A DNA stretch of 64,000 nt, from positions 372,001-436,000 of the forward strand of contig NZ_JAAHBP010000008.1 of the NCBI RefSeq assembly GCF_023184515.1, in the 5' to 3' direction. A model generated the notes under the pieces. It searched no databases and had not been told where the DNA came from. It worked only from the letters and a program-made list of their open reading frames with translations. Positions 24,786 through 32,318 of this stretch are shown here, piece after piece. Position 1 is the stretch's first letter. Each line of letters begins with the position of its first letter. Source of the DNA: Streptomyces sp. D2-8 (GTDB lineage: Bacteria; Actinomycetota; Actinomycetes; Streptomycetales; Streptomycetaceae). Made by a program: the position numbers and the translations under genes.

Positions 24786-25448
24786 TCAGTCCTGGTCGTC
24801 CGCGTCGTCGTCCCGGGCGTCGGCGCGGTCCGCCGTGACCTTGCCCGTGGTGAGGTCGACCTTCCAGTCCTGCTCGGCGGCGCCGGACGTGCGGGTCTCG
24901 GCCTCCCAGGCCTTGCCCCTGCCGTCCTCGTCCAGGTCGACGGACGTCACCACGCCCTTGCCGGCGGCAGCCTTCGCGGCCTCCTCGGCCGTCACCGAGG
25001 AGCCCTTCAGGGCCGCCCGGACCTGGGCCGTGTCGTCCTCGTCGTCGGTGTGCGAGCCAAGAACCCTGCCGTTGGACGGGTCGACGCTCACGCTGTGCCA
25101 GGTGTTGTCGCCGGAGAGGACGTCGACCTTCCAGATCACCTTGGCGCTGTCGTCCTCGTCGTCCAGCTCGGCGGAGACGGCCGTGCCGGACGTGTGCTTC
25201 AGCGCGGAGGCGATGGCCTCGGACGCGGTCACGTCGGCGGAAGCGGCCCGCGCGTCGTCCCGGCTGTTGTCGTCGTCGCGGTCGTCGCGGTCGTCCTGGT
25301 CGTTACGGTCGTCGTCCGCCGACAGCCGCGTGTTCGCCGCCTGCCGCGCCGAGCCACCGTCGTCTCCCGTGGTCGCGAGAGCCGTGGCCGTACCGCCTCC
25401 GATCAGAGCGGCGGCGGTCACAGCGGCGATCACGATGTTGCGCTTCAT
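24786..25448 (-). CDS. Secreted PepSY-domain protein
   Basis: 220 aa. The signal peptide is MKRNIVIAAVTAAALIGGGTA, ending near ALAT. An extremely Asp-rich spacer (about 46-65, repeated DDRDD) follows. Two PepSY-like repeats follow: ASEAIASALKHTSGTAVSAEL with IWKVDVLSGDNTWHSVSVDP, then VTAEEAAKAAAGKGVV with EQDWKVDLTTGKV. PepSY proteins are exported and often modulate proteases or act near sensor kinases. It is divergent from the two-component operon 25565-27639, an arrangement that suggests it is a target or modulator. The Asp stretch could bind cations. Confidence 0.85.
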   Translation of the reverse strand: MKRNIVIAAVTAAALIGGGTATALATTGDDGGSARQAANTRLSADDDRNDQDDRDDRDDDNSRDDARAASADVTASEAIASALKHTSGTAVSAELDDEDDSAKVIWKVDVLSGDNTWHSVSVDPSNGRVLGSHTDDEDDTAQVRAALKGSSVTAEEAAKAAAGKGVVTSVDLDEDGRGKAWEAETRTSGAAEQDWKVDLTTGKVTADRADARDDDADDQD

Positions 25449-25564
25449 GCGGATTCCTCCCGAGTCGTTTCGTTTTCGACGTCTTCGACTCTGGCTGACC
25501 GAGGCTGAGAGGAAGCTGAAGGCCCCTGAAGCGATCTTCAGGTTGGCTTTGCCACTCTTTACCC

Positions 25565-26233
25565 ATGCGCCTGTTGATCGTGGAGGACGAGAAGCGGCTG
25601 GCCCTGTCGCTCGCCAGGGGCCTGACGGCCGAGGGGTACGCCGTGGACGTCGTCCACGACGGACGGGAGGGGCTCCACCAGGCCTCGGAGGGCACGTACG
25701 ACCTGGTCATCCTCGACATCATGCTGCCCGGCCTCAACGGCTACCGGGTCTGCGCCGCCCTGCGCGCCGCCGGGCACGAGGTGCCGATCCTCATGCTGAC
25801 CGCCAAGGACGGCGAGTACGACGAGGCCGAGGGGCTCGACACCGGCGCGGACGACTATCTGACCAAGCCGTTCTCGTACGTCGTGCTGGTCGCCCGGGTC
25901 AAGGCGCTGCTGCGGCGGCGCGGCCAGGGGGCGGGAGCCTCGCCCGTGCATGTGCACGGGGACCTGAAGGTGGACACCGCGGCCCGGCGGGTGTTCCTGG
26001 GTGACGACGAGATCGCCCTCACCGCCAAGGAGTTCTCGGTGCTGGAGCAGCTCGTGGTGCGGGCCGGCGAGGTGGTGTCCAAGTCCGAGATCCTGGAGCA
26101 CGTCTGGGACTTCGCGTACGAGGGTGATCCGAACATCGTCGAGGTGTACGTCAGCACGCTGCGGCGCAAGCTGCGCGCCGGGCTGATCCGGACCGTGCGC
26201 GGGGCCGGCTACCGGCTGGATACGTCGCCGTGA
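25565..26233 (+). CDS. OmpR/PhoB-family response regulator
   Basis: 222 aa. The receiver contains E7-D8-E9, phospho-acceptor D51 in YDLVILDIMLPG, T82 and K104 in LTKPFSYVVL. The winged-helix output (about 125-222) has LTAKEFSVLEQLV, EILEHVWDFAY and VSTLRRKL. The kinase gene overlaps its stop by 4 bp (GTGA). It probably controls the divergent PepSY gene, as in similar Streptomyces loci, but that is inference. Recalled as SCO5403. Confidence 0.92.
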   Translation: MRLLIVEDEKRLALSLARGLTAEGYAVDVVHDGREGLHQASEGTYDLVILDIMLPGLNGYRVCAALRAAGHEVPILMLTAKDGEYDEAEGLDTGADDYLTKPFSYVVLVARVKALLRRRGQGAGASPVHVHGDLKVDTAARRVFLGDDEIALTAKEFSVLEQLVVRAGEVVSKSEILEHVWDFAYEGDPNIVEVYVSTLRRKLRAGLIRTVRGAGYRLDTSP

Positions 26234-27639
26234 GGCGGCTGTTCGGGTCCGTCCGGGCGCGGGCCACGCTGGGGGCGACACTCGTGGTCGCGGTGGCGCT
26301 CGTCGCGGCCGGGGCCGCCGTGCTGCTGTCCCTGCGGTCCAACCTGATCGGTGAGGCCGGTACGCAGGCGGAGCGCTCCGCGCGGGCGGTCGCCTCCGAG
26401 CTCGCCGCCGGAACGCCGTACGACAAGCTCTCGGGGCTGGACGGCGACGACGGGCCGGTGCAGGTCCTGGACGAGGACGATCGGCTGGTCGCGGCCAGTG
26501 AGGATCTGGAGCGGATCAGCGGCACGGACAGCAGCCAGGTGAAGCCGCAGCCGGCCGCGGCCCCGAGCGCGGACGACGATGACGACGCCGACGACGCGGG
26601 CGAGGCCCTCGAACCCGGTGAGATCTCCGGGGAGAGCGTCACCCGCAACGGGTCGGCGACGATCGACGGCGAGACGGAGGACTACCGGTTCGCCGCCGTC
26701 GAGGTGGAGACCCAGGACCGGGGACACCTCAAGGTCTACGCCGGTTCCCCGCTGGCCGCCGAGCACGGTGCCGTGCGGACCGCGCTGACGGTGATGCTGA
26801 TCGGGTTCCCGCTGCTGCTCGGTGTCGTCGCGGCCGTGACCTGGCTGGTCACCCGGCGGGCCCTGCGGCCCGTGGAAGGCATCCGGCGCGAGATGGCCGC
26901 GATCACCCACTCCGAGGACCTCGCGCGGCGCGTCCCGGAGCCGGACACGCACGACGAGATCGCCCGGCTCGCCAGCACCACCAACGAGACGCTCGCGGCG
27001 CTGGAGACGTCCGTGGAGCGGCAGCGGCGGTTCGTCGCCGACGCCTCCCACGAGCTGCGCAGCCCCATCGCCTCGCTGCGGACGCAGCTGGAGGTGGCCG
27101 CCGCGCACCCCGATCTGCTGGACCTGGACGGGGCCGTGGAGGACACCGTCCGGCTGCAACGGCTGGCGGCCGATCTGCTGTTGCTCGCCCGGCTGGACGC
27201 GGGGGAGCGGCCCAGTGACGCGAAGGTCGACCTCGCGGGGCTCGCCCGGGAGGAGGCCGAGGGGCGGGCCGGTGTCACCGTGGACGCCGAGCCGGTGGAG
27301 GTGGCCGGCTCACGGGGGCAGTTGGGGCGGGTGCTCGCCAATCTGCTCGACAACGCCCAGCGGCATGCGCGGTCGGCCGTCACGGTGAGCGTGCGGCGCG
27401 AGGGGGACCGGGCCGTGGTCGGGGTGGCCGACGACGGTGACGGGGTGCCCGAGGGCGACCGGGAGCGGATCTTCGAACGGTTCGTCCGGCTGGACGCCGC
27501 CCGCAGCCGGGACGACGGCGGAGCCGGGTTGGGGCTCGCCATCGCCCGGGACGTCGCCGTCCGGCACAGGGGCACGCTCACGGCCGGACGGGGGCCCGCA
27601 GGCGGAGCCCTGTTCGAACTCCGCCTGCCGCTCGCCTAG
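26230..27639 (+). CDS. Membrane sensor histidine kinase (OmpR-system partner)
   Basis: 469 aa. Two transmembrane helices (about 12-35 and 178-202) flank an extracellular domain of about 140 residues with a highly acidic stretch (DDDDDADDAGEALEPGE), which suggests a cation or cationic-compound sensor. A HAMP domain follows. The phospho-acceptor block is FVADASHELRSPIASLRTQLE, the N box is NLLDNAQRHA, and the G boxes are DDGDGVPEGDRERIFERF and GGAGLGLAIARDV. The GTG start overlaps the response-regulator stop. Acidic extracellular parts occur in both this kinase and the PepSY protein. Confidence 0.92.
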   Translation: MRRLFGSVRARATLGATLVVAVALVAAGAAVLLSLRSNLIGEAGTQAERSARAVASELAAGTPYDKLSGLDGDDGPVQVLDEDDRLVAASEDLERISGTDSSQVKPQPAAAPSADDDDDADDAGEALEPGEISGESVTRNGSATIDGETEDYRFAAVEVETQDRGHLKVYAGSPLAAEHGAVRTALTVMLIGFPLLLGVVAAVTWLVTRRALRPVEGIRREMAAITHSEDLARRVPEPDTHDEIARLASTTNETLAALETSVERQRRFVADASHELRSPIASLRTQLEVAAAHPDLLDLDGAVEDTVRLQRLAADLLLLARLDAGERPSDAKVDLAGLAREEAEGRAGVTVDAEPVEVAGSRGQLGRVLANLLDNAQRHARSAVTVSVRREGDRAVVGVADDGDGVPEGDRERIFERFVRLDAARSRDDGGAGLGLAIARDVAVRHRGTLTAGRGPAGGALFELRLPLA

Positions 27640-27648
27640 CGGGGCTGG

Positions 27649-28125
27649 TTACGGGCGCCCGCGCTGTCCGCGCAGGTGCTCCGCGATGGGCTTGAGGGCC
27701 TTGTCGAGCTCGGTCAGGGCCTCGGGGGACAGCAGGTCGATGAAGTGCCTGCGCACGGACGCCACATGGTGGGGCGCGACCTTCTGCATCGTCGCCATGC
27801 CGTGGTCGGTGAGGACCGCGTAGAGCCCCCGGCGGTCCGACTCGCAGTTCTCCCGACGGACCAGGTTCGCGTTCTCCATACGCGTGATCTGGTGCGAGAG
27901 GCGGCTCTTGGACTGGAGGGTGGCGGAGGCGAGGTCGCTCATCCGCATCCTCTGGTCCTCGGACTCGGAGAGATTCACCAGGATCTCGTAGTCGTTCATT
28001 GTCAGGCCGAACGGCTGCAGGTCCTTCTCGAGCTGGTACGTCAACAGCCTGTTGACCTCCAGGTGGGTGCGCCAGGCGCACTGCTCCGCATCGGTCAGCC
28101 AGCGGGTGGCCGTCTCGGTCTCCAT
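27649..28125 (-). CDS. MarR-family transcriptional regulator
   Basis: 158 aa winged-helix repressor: LTMNDYEILVNLSESEDQRMRMSDLA, then LSHQITRMENANLVRRENCESDRRG (recognition helix and wing). The homologue recalled as SCO5405 has been linked to antibiotic regulation. TAGACT lies 6 bp ahead of the ATG, with an ACCT-AAA-AGGT palindrome beside it, so it is probably leaderless or nearly so and self-regulated. It is convergent with the kinase, whose stop is only 9 bp away. Confidence 0.88.
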   Translation of the reverse strand: METETATRWLTDAEQCAWRTHLEVNRLLTYQLEKDLQPFGLTMNDYEILVNLSESEDQRMRMSDLASATLQSKSRLSHQITRMENANLVRRENCESDRRGLYAVLTDHGMATMQKVAPHHVASVRRHFIDLLSPEALTELDKALKPIAEHLRGQRGRP

Positions 28126-28136
28126 GAATGAAGTCT

Positions 28137-28147
28137 ACCTAAAAGGT
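28137..28147. promoter_or_regulatory. Candidate MarR self-operator
   Basis: ACCT-AAA-AGGT, a perfect 11-bp palindrome immediately upstream of the MarR gene's TAGACT -10 candidate. MarR proteins usually bind palindromes overlapping their own promoters. Confidence 0.4.
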
Positions 28148-28241
28148 TGAAAGGCGAACTAGTGAGGGGTGGCGTGTGGCATCGCACGCCTGGCGAACAG
28201 CAGTGCGCAGGCGTTCGATGTCACACTCCGCAGACTACCGC

Positions 28242-29042
28242 TCACAGCCCGAAGCGACGCTGGAGGTCCCCCAGCTGTCCGGGAAGACGCGGTACCCCGG
28301 ACTGCCCGGCCTGGGGGCTGTGCGCCCCGCCGCCGGGCACGCCGGCCTGGTGCGGAACGGTCCCCGTGACCTGCTCGGCCATCAGGGTCTCGGACGACTG
28401 GAGCAACACCGTCCCGGCGCCGACGAACTCGAACTGGTGCTCCTCGCCGGAGGCCCCGCCGAGGCCCGTCAGTGCACGTAGACCGCCCATCACGCCGGTC
28501 ATGTACCCGTGGTCGTAGTGGTGGCACGGGGAGGGGCAGTCGGCCCAGCCGACCAGGGCCTGGGGGTCGACCCGGATCGGGGGTTCCATGAACACCACCG
28601 GCCCGTTCGACGCGGCCACGAACTTTCCGGTTCCGATCAGGGTCAGAAAACCCGGCACGATTGATTGCTTCAGTGACAGAGTTGGCTGAAAAGCGAGGAG
28701 GTTGCCCGAGCGAATGGTCAGGTTGCCGTCCTCGAGGTCGTACGAATTGACGTCGAAGGCCCGGTCGGCGAGGAGCATCTTGCCCGAGCCCTCCGCCACG
28801 ACCCAGTCGCTCGCGTGCAGTGGCGAATGAAAGGACGTGCGGACGAGACGGTCCAGCCGGCCGTGTCCGACGCCGTTGAAGTCGATCGAGCCGTAGTAGG
28901 CGATCATCTTCCCCTTCTGCAGGAACCACTGGCTCCCCTTGAGCTCCACGCAGAAGGTGTACGCGTTGACGCTGTCGTCGGGCGGCAGCGTCGCCGGGTC
29001 GAAGACCACGGGGCCGGCGCCCGGGGTTCCGTAGGTGCTCAC
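28242..29042 (-). CDS. AIM24-family protein, copy 3 of the operon
   Basis: 266 aa. It has the beta-rich AIM24 (formerly DUF124) fold: FCVELKGSQWFLQKGKMIAYYG, LVRTSFHSPLHASDWVVAEGSGKMLLADRA and VDPQALVGWADCPSPCHHYD. The GTG overlaps the stop of the preceding AIM24 gene (GTGA). It is longer than its neighbours, with a disordered Gly/Pro/Gln-rich C-terminus. The molecular role of bacterial AIM24 proteins is not established; the fold resembles the ring protein TRAP. Confidence 0.85.
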   Translation of the reverse strand: MSTYGTPGAGPVVFDPATLPPDDSVNAYTFCVELKGSQWFLQKGKMIAYYGSIDFNGVGHGRLDRLVRTSFHSPLHASDWVVAEGSGKMLLADRAFDVNSYDLEDGNLTIRSGNLLAFQPTLSLKQSIVPGFLTLIGTGKFVAASNGPVVFMEPPIRVDPQALVGWADCPSPCHHYDHGYMTGVMGGLRALTGLGGASGEEHQFEFVGAGTVLLQSSETLMAEQVTGTVPHQAGVPGGGAHSPQAGQSGVPRLPGQLGDLQRRFGL

Positions 29043-29689
29043 AGCTTCTCCTCCGACGCCTGGACGTACACCGCACCGCTGCCGCTGAGCTCCAGCTGGA
29101 ACGCCTCGCCCGAGCCGCGGCCCACCATGTCCCGCCAGCCCAGGGCCGTGGACAGCTTGTTGCGGACGTCGCCGTGGTGGGCGACGTAGGCCTGCGGGTC
29201 CACATGGACCGGCCGCTGCGGGCTGATCGGGATCTCGATGACGCCGCCGTGGGCCATGACCGCGACGGCCCCGTGGCCCTTCAGCGTCGTCGTGAACAGC
29301 CCCTGGCCGCTGACCTGGCCCCGCACCATGCCCATGACGCCGCCCTGTGAGCCCAGGAACATCGTGCCCTGCTGGAGCGAGCCCTCGAAGGCCAGGAGGC
29401 GGTCCGCCTCCACGCACAGCGTGTCGCCGGAGAGCCGGATCACCTGGATGTGGTGCCCGCCGTGCCCGAAGAGGACCGTGCCGTTACCCTCGACGGTCAT
29501 CAGGGGCGTGTCCTCGTCGGCGACCCGGCGGCCGATCATCGACATGATCCCGCCCTGGCCGCCCGCCGTGTTGGGCGTGAAGGACACCTCGCCCTTGTAC
29601 GCGAGCATCGCGCCGCGCTGACTGAACAGCCGCTGCCCCGGCGTGACCGTCGCCTCGACCATCTTTCCGTTGATCTCCCGGAAGGCCAT
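29039..29689 (-). CDS. AIM24-family protein, copy 2 of the operon
   Basis: 216 aa, with MLAYKGEVSFTPN, LMTVEGNGTVLFGHGG, GLFTTTLKGHGAVAVMAHGG and VDPQAYVAHHGDVRNKLST. The ATG at 29689 gives a start like that of copy 1 (short polar leader, then MLAYKG / MVAYDG). It starts 1 bp after the stop of copy 1. Confidence 0.87.
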   Translation of the reverse strand: MAFREINGKMVEATVTPGQRLFSQRGAMLAYKGEVSFTPNTAGGQGGIMSMIGRRVADEDTPLMTVEGNGTVLFGHGGHHIQVIRLSGDTLCVEADRLLAFEGSLQQGTMFLGSQGGVMGMVRGQVSGQGLFTTTLKGHGAVAVMAHGGVIEIPISPQRPVHVDPQAYVAHHGDVRNKLSTALGWRDMVGRGSGEAFQLELSGSGAVYVQASEEKL

Positions 29690-29690
29690 G

Positions 29691-30323
29691 TCACACGTCT
29701 CCCGCGATCGTGTTCCGCTCGCTCGGCTGCACGTACACCAGCCCGTCCCCCTCGAACCGCATCTGGAAGGCCTCGCCGCCGCCCTCACCGAGCAATGTGC
29801 GGAACGTCACACCCGACTGGAAGGACTGCCGGAGATTGCCCTGGTGCGCCACGTACGCCCCCGGGTCGACGGTCAGCGGGTACTGCGCGCTCACCCGCAG
29901 CACCACCGCCGGGCCGTCCGACATGATCGCCGCCTGGCCGTGGCCCTCGACGGTCGTCGTGAACAGCCCGTTGCCCTGGGAGGCACCGCGCAGGCCCGTG
30001 AACTCCGTCCCCGTGCGCAGCCCGCCGTCGGTCGCGAGCAGGTTGCTCGACTCGACGTAGAGCTTGTCGCCCTGGACGCTGACCAGGTTGATCTCGGACG
30101 CGCGGTCCGCGAACCAGCAGGTCCCGCGCCCCTTCACCTCCATCAACGTCATCTGCTCACCGGTCAGCCGCCGGGTCACCATGCCCCGGATGCCCTCGCC
30201 GCCGCCGCTGAGCTTCTTGAACGCCATCTCCCCGTCGTACGCGACCATCGAGCCGTTCTTCGCCTTCACGGCGTCTCCGGTCATGTCGACGGCGAGCACC
30301 TTGCTGCTCTGAAGTCGGAACAT
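29691..30323 (-). CDS. AIM24-family protein, copy 1 of the operon
   Basis: 210 aa, first gene of the three. MFRLQSSKVLAVDMTGDAV, MVAYDGEMAFKK, GRGTCWFADRA, GLFTTTVEGHGQAAIMSDG and VDPGAYVAHQGNLRQSFQ align block by block with copy 2. The ATG at 30323 is used since upstream codons read as noncoding DNA. The operon is divergent from the DUF3817 cassette across 228 bp. Confidence 0.87.
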   Translation of the reverse strand: MFRLQSSKVLAVDMTGDAVKAKNGSMVAYDGEMAFKKLSGGGEGIRGMVTRRLTGEQMTLMEVKGRGTCWFADRASEINLVSVQGDKLYVESSNLLATDGGLRTGTEFTGLRGASQGNGLFTTTVEGHGQAAIMSDGPAVVLRVSAQYPLTVDPGAYVAHQGNLRQSFQSGVTFRTLLGEGGGEAFQMRFEGDGLVYVQPSERNTIAGDV

Positions 30324-30551
30324 CGCCACGACTGGAAGGTAGCCGCAGGCCGGGCCCCGCGGACAGGGCCCGTGGGTGGAGAACGACCCTGATCGCACCC
30401 CTAGGGGCGGTGAGGCGGACCCCGGGCCGGAGTGCCCCCGGCGGTTTGCCACAATGGGTCCGACGCTTGTGCGCGCGTTCACAAACCGTCGGACCCGTGC
30501 CAGTCGTCCAGATCGACCAGACCGCCGCGTTACTCCCACCGAAGGTGACCC

Positions 30552-30896
30552 GTGGACCTCAAGACCGCCACCGCCATCCGCCGCCTCCGCCTGGTCTCGG
30601 CCCCCGAGGCGATCTCCTTCCTGCTCCTGCTGGTCTGCTCGGTGCTGAAGCGGACCACGGACTTCAACGCCGTGCCGGTGATGGGAGCGGTACACGGTGC
30701 GCTCTTCGTCCTGTACGTGATCTTCTGGGCCGACGCCTGGAACCGGGCGAAGTGGCCGCTGAAGACCGCCGCGCTGTACTTCGTCCTCTCGGTGCTGCCC
30801 GCCGGCGGGTTCTTCGCCGAGCGCAGGCTGCGGCGTGAGGCCGAGAGCGCGGTCATCGCGTCCCGCGCGCGCCAGGAGGGCGTGGTGGGCGCGTGA
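30552..30896 (+). CDS. DUF3817 membrane protein (first copy)
   Basis: 114 aa with three predicted helices. RLRLVSAPEAISFLLLL, VMGAVHGALFVLYVIFWADAW and ALYFVLSVLPAGGFFAERRLRRE are DUF3817 landmarks. GTG start with GAAGG 8 bp ahead. It overlaps the next gene by GTGA. A second DUF3817 gene lies 1 kb downstream. Function unknown. Confidence 0.85.
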   Translation: MDLKTATAIRRLRLVSAPEAISFLLLLVCSVLKRTTDFNAVPVMGAVHGALFVLYVIFWADAWNRAKWPLKTAALYFVLSVLPAGGFFAERRLRREAESAVIASRARQEGVVGA

Positions 30897-31186
30897 TCGT
30901 CGCCTTCTCCGTGACGCCGCTCGGGGTCGGTGAGGACGTGGGGGAGTACGTCGCCGACGCCGTGCGGGTGGTGCGTGAATCGGGGCTGCCGAACCGTACC
31001 GACGCGATGTTCACCTCCGTGGAAGGAGAGTGGGACGAGGTCATGGACGTCGTCCGGCGCGCGGTCGCCGCGGTCGAGCGGCGGGCCCCCCGGGTCTCCC
31101 TCGTCCTCAAGGCGGACATCCGCCCCGGAGTGACCGACGGCCTCACGTCCAAGGTGGAGACCGTGGAGCGGCACCTCGCCGAGTAG
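30893..31186 (+). CDS. MTH1187/YkoF-like thiamine-binding family protein
   Basis: 97 aa. MIVAFSVTPLGVGEDVGEYVADAVRVV and VSLVLKADIRPGVTD match the small ferredoxin-like MTH1187 (DUF77) family, some members of which bind thiamine-related ligands. Translationally coupled to DUF3817 by a GTGA overlap. Ligand and role here are unknown. Confidence 0.85.
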   Translation: MIVAFSVTPLGVGEDVGEYVADAVRVVRESGLPNRTDAMFTSVEGEWDEVMDVVRRAVAAVERRAPRVSLVLKADIRPGVTDGLTSKVETVERHLAE

Positions 31187-31272
31187 GCGCCGAAAGCAGC
31201 GGCATGGAGGTCTTCACCCCGCCCTCGGAAAGGGGAGACGTTGATGCCGCACGCCCGAAGGGCGAGACAGGG

Positions 31273-31301
31273 CTGACCAGCATGTGACCGGCCGGTAGGG
31301 T
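31273..31301 (+). promoter_or_regulatory. Leaderless promoter of the MarR gene
   Basis: -35 CTGACC (31273-31278), 17-bp spacer, -10 TAGGGT (31296-31301), then exactly 7 bp to the GTG. That spacing is the signature of leaderless mRNA in actinobacteria. Confidence 0.6.
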
Positions 31302-31308
31302 CGGGTTC

Positions 31309-31818
31309 GTGCCGAAGCCGCTCAGTCTCTCCTTCGATCCGATCGCGCGCGCCGACGAACGCTGGAAGCAGCGCTGGGGAAACGTGCCGTCCATGGCCGC
31401 GATCACCTCGATCATGCGCGCCCAGCAGATCCTCCTCGCCGAGGTCGACGCGGTGGTCAGGCCGTACGGGCTGACGTTCGCGCGCTACGAGGCGCTGGTG
31501 CTGCTCACCTTCTCCAAGTCCGGCGAGCTGCCGATGTCCAAGATCGGTGAGCGGCTGATGGTGCACCCCACGTCCGTGACGAACACCGTGGACCGGCTGG
31601 TGAGGTCGGGTCTGGTCGCCAAGCGGCCCAACCCGAACGACGGCCGCGGCACCCTCGCCAGCATCACCGACAAGGGCCGCGAGGTCGTCGAGGCGGCCAC
31701 CCGCGACCTGATGGCGATGGACTTCGGGCTCGGGGCGTACGACGCCGAGGAGTGCGCGGAGATCTTCGCGATGCTGCGGCCGCTGCGCGTCTCGGCGGGC
31801 GACTTCGAGGAGGAGTGA
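31309..31818 (+). CDS. MarR-family transcriptional regulator
   Basis: 169 aa. Winged helix: LTFARYEALVLLTFSKSGELPMSKIGE, HPTSVTNTVDRLVRSGLVAKRPNPNDGRG. The GTG has no ribosome-binding site but has a well-placed -10 7 bp ahead, supporting a leaderless start. It lies between two DUF3817 genes. The equivalent I recall (SCO5413) has been studied in connection with antibiotic production. Target genes cannot be read here. Confidence 0.88.
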   Translation: MPKPLSLSFDPIARADERWKQRWGNVPSMAAITSIMRAQQILLAEVDAVVRPYGLTFARYEALVLLTFSKSGELPMSKIGERLMVHPTSVTNTVDRLVRSGLVAKRPNPNDGRGTLASITDKGREVVEAATRDLMAMDFGLGAYDAEECAEIFAMLRPLRVSAGDFEEE

Positions 31819-31848
31819 CCCGGGGCAAGATCTGCCGGAACGGGTCGT

Positions 31849-31854
31849 TACGCT
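31849..31854 (+). promoter_or_regulatory. Leaderless -10 of the second DUF3817 gene
   Basis: TACGCT ends 7 bp before the ATG at 31862, and no ribosome-binding site is present. Confidence 0.5.
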
Positions 31855-31861
31855 CGACCGC

Positions 31862-32200
31862 ATGAAAAAGAGCGTGCTGACCCGCTATCGCGTGATGGCC
31901 TACGTCACCGGCGTGCTGCTGGTCCTGCTGACCTTCGGCATGATCGGCAAGTATGTGCTCGACCTGAACGGCGCGGCCGACTTCACGCGCGTCGTCAGCA
32001 TCGCGCACGGCTGGCTGTACGTCGTGTACCTGATCTTCGCCTTCGACCTGGGCTCCAAGGCGAAGTGGCCGGTGGCCAAGCAGCTGTGGGTGCTGCTCGC
32101 CGGGACGATCCCGACGGCCGCGTTCTTCGTCGAGCGCAGGATCAGCCACGAGCTGGAGGCCCGGATCGCCGAGGACGCGCCCGCGCCCGCCAAGGCGTAA
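31862..32200 (+). CDS. DUF3817 membrane protein (second copy)
   Basis: 112 aa with three predicted helices. YRVMAYVTGVLLVLLTFGMI, VVSIAHGWLYVVYLIFAFDLG and TIPTAAFFVERRISHE correspond helix by helix to the copy at 30552. An apparently leaderless start separates its expression from the MarR gene. Confidence 0.86.
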   Translation: MKKSVLTRYRVMAYVTGVLLVLLTFGMIGKYVLDLNGAADFTRVVSIAHGWLYVVYLIFAFDLGSKAKWPVAKQLWVLLAGTIPTAAFFVERRISHELEARIAEDAPAPAKA

Positions 32201-32281
32201 CCGCGCACAGGCGCCGTCACCGCCGTACGCGCGCGTACGGCGGTCGTTCTCACCCGTTCGCCAGGTCACTCCCGTCAGCCA

Positions 32282-32311
32282 TCGACATTTACTAGGACGT
32301 CCAAGTAAATT
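32282..32311 (+). promoter_or_regulatory. icmA promoter with 22-bp palindromic operator
   Basis: -35 TCGACA (32282-32287), 18-bp spacer, -10 TAAATT (32306-32311), then 7 bp to the icmA ATG: a leaderless arrangement. A palindrome of 22 bp at 32288-32309 (TTTACT-A-GGACGTCC-A-AGTAAA, mismatched only at the two A positions) fills the spacer and enters the -10. A repressor or activator there would control the gene directly. Confidence 0.65.
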
Positions 32312-32318
32312 CGAAGGT

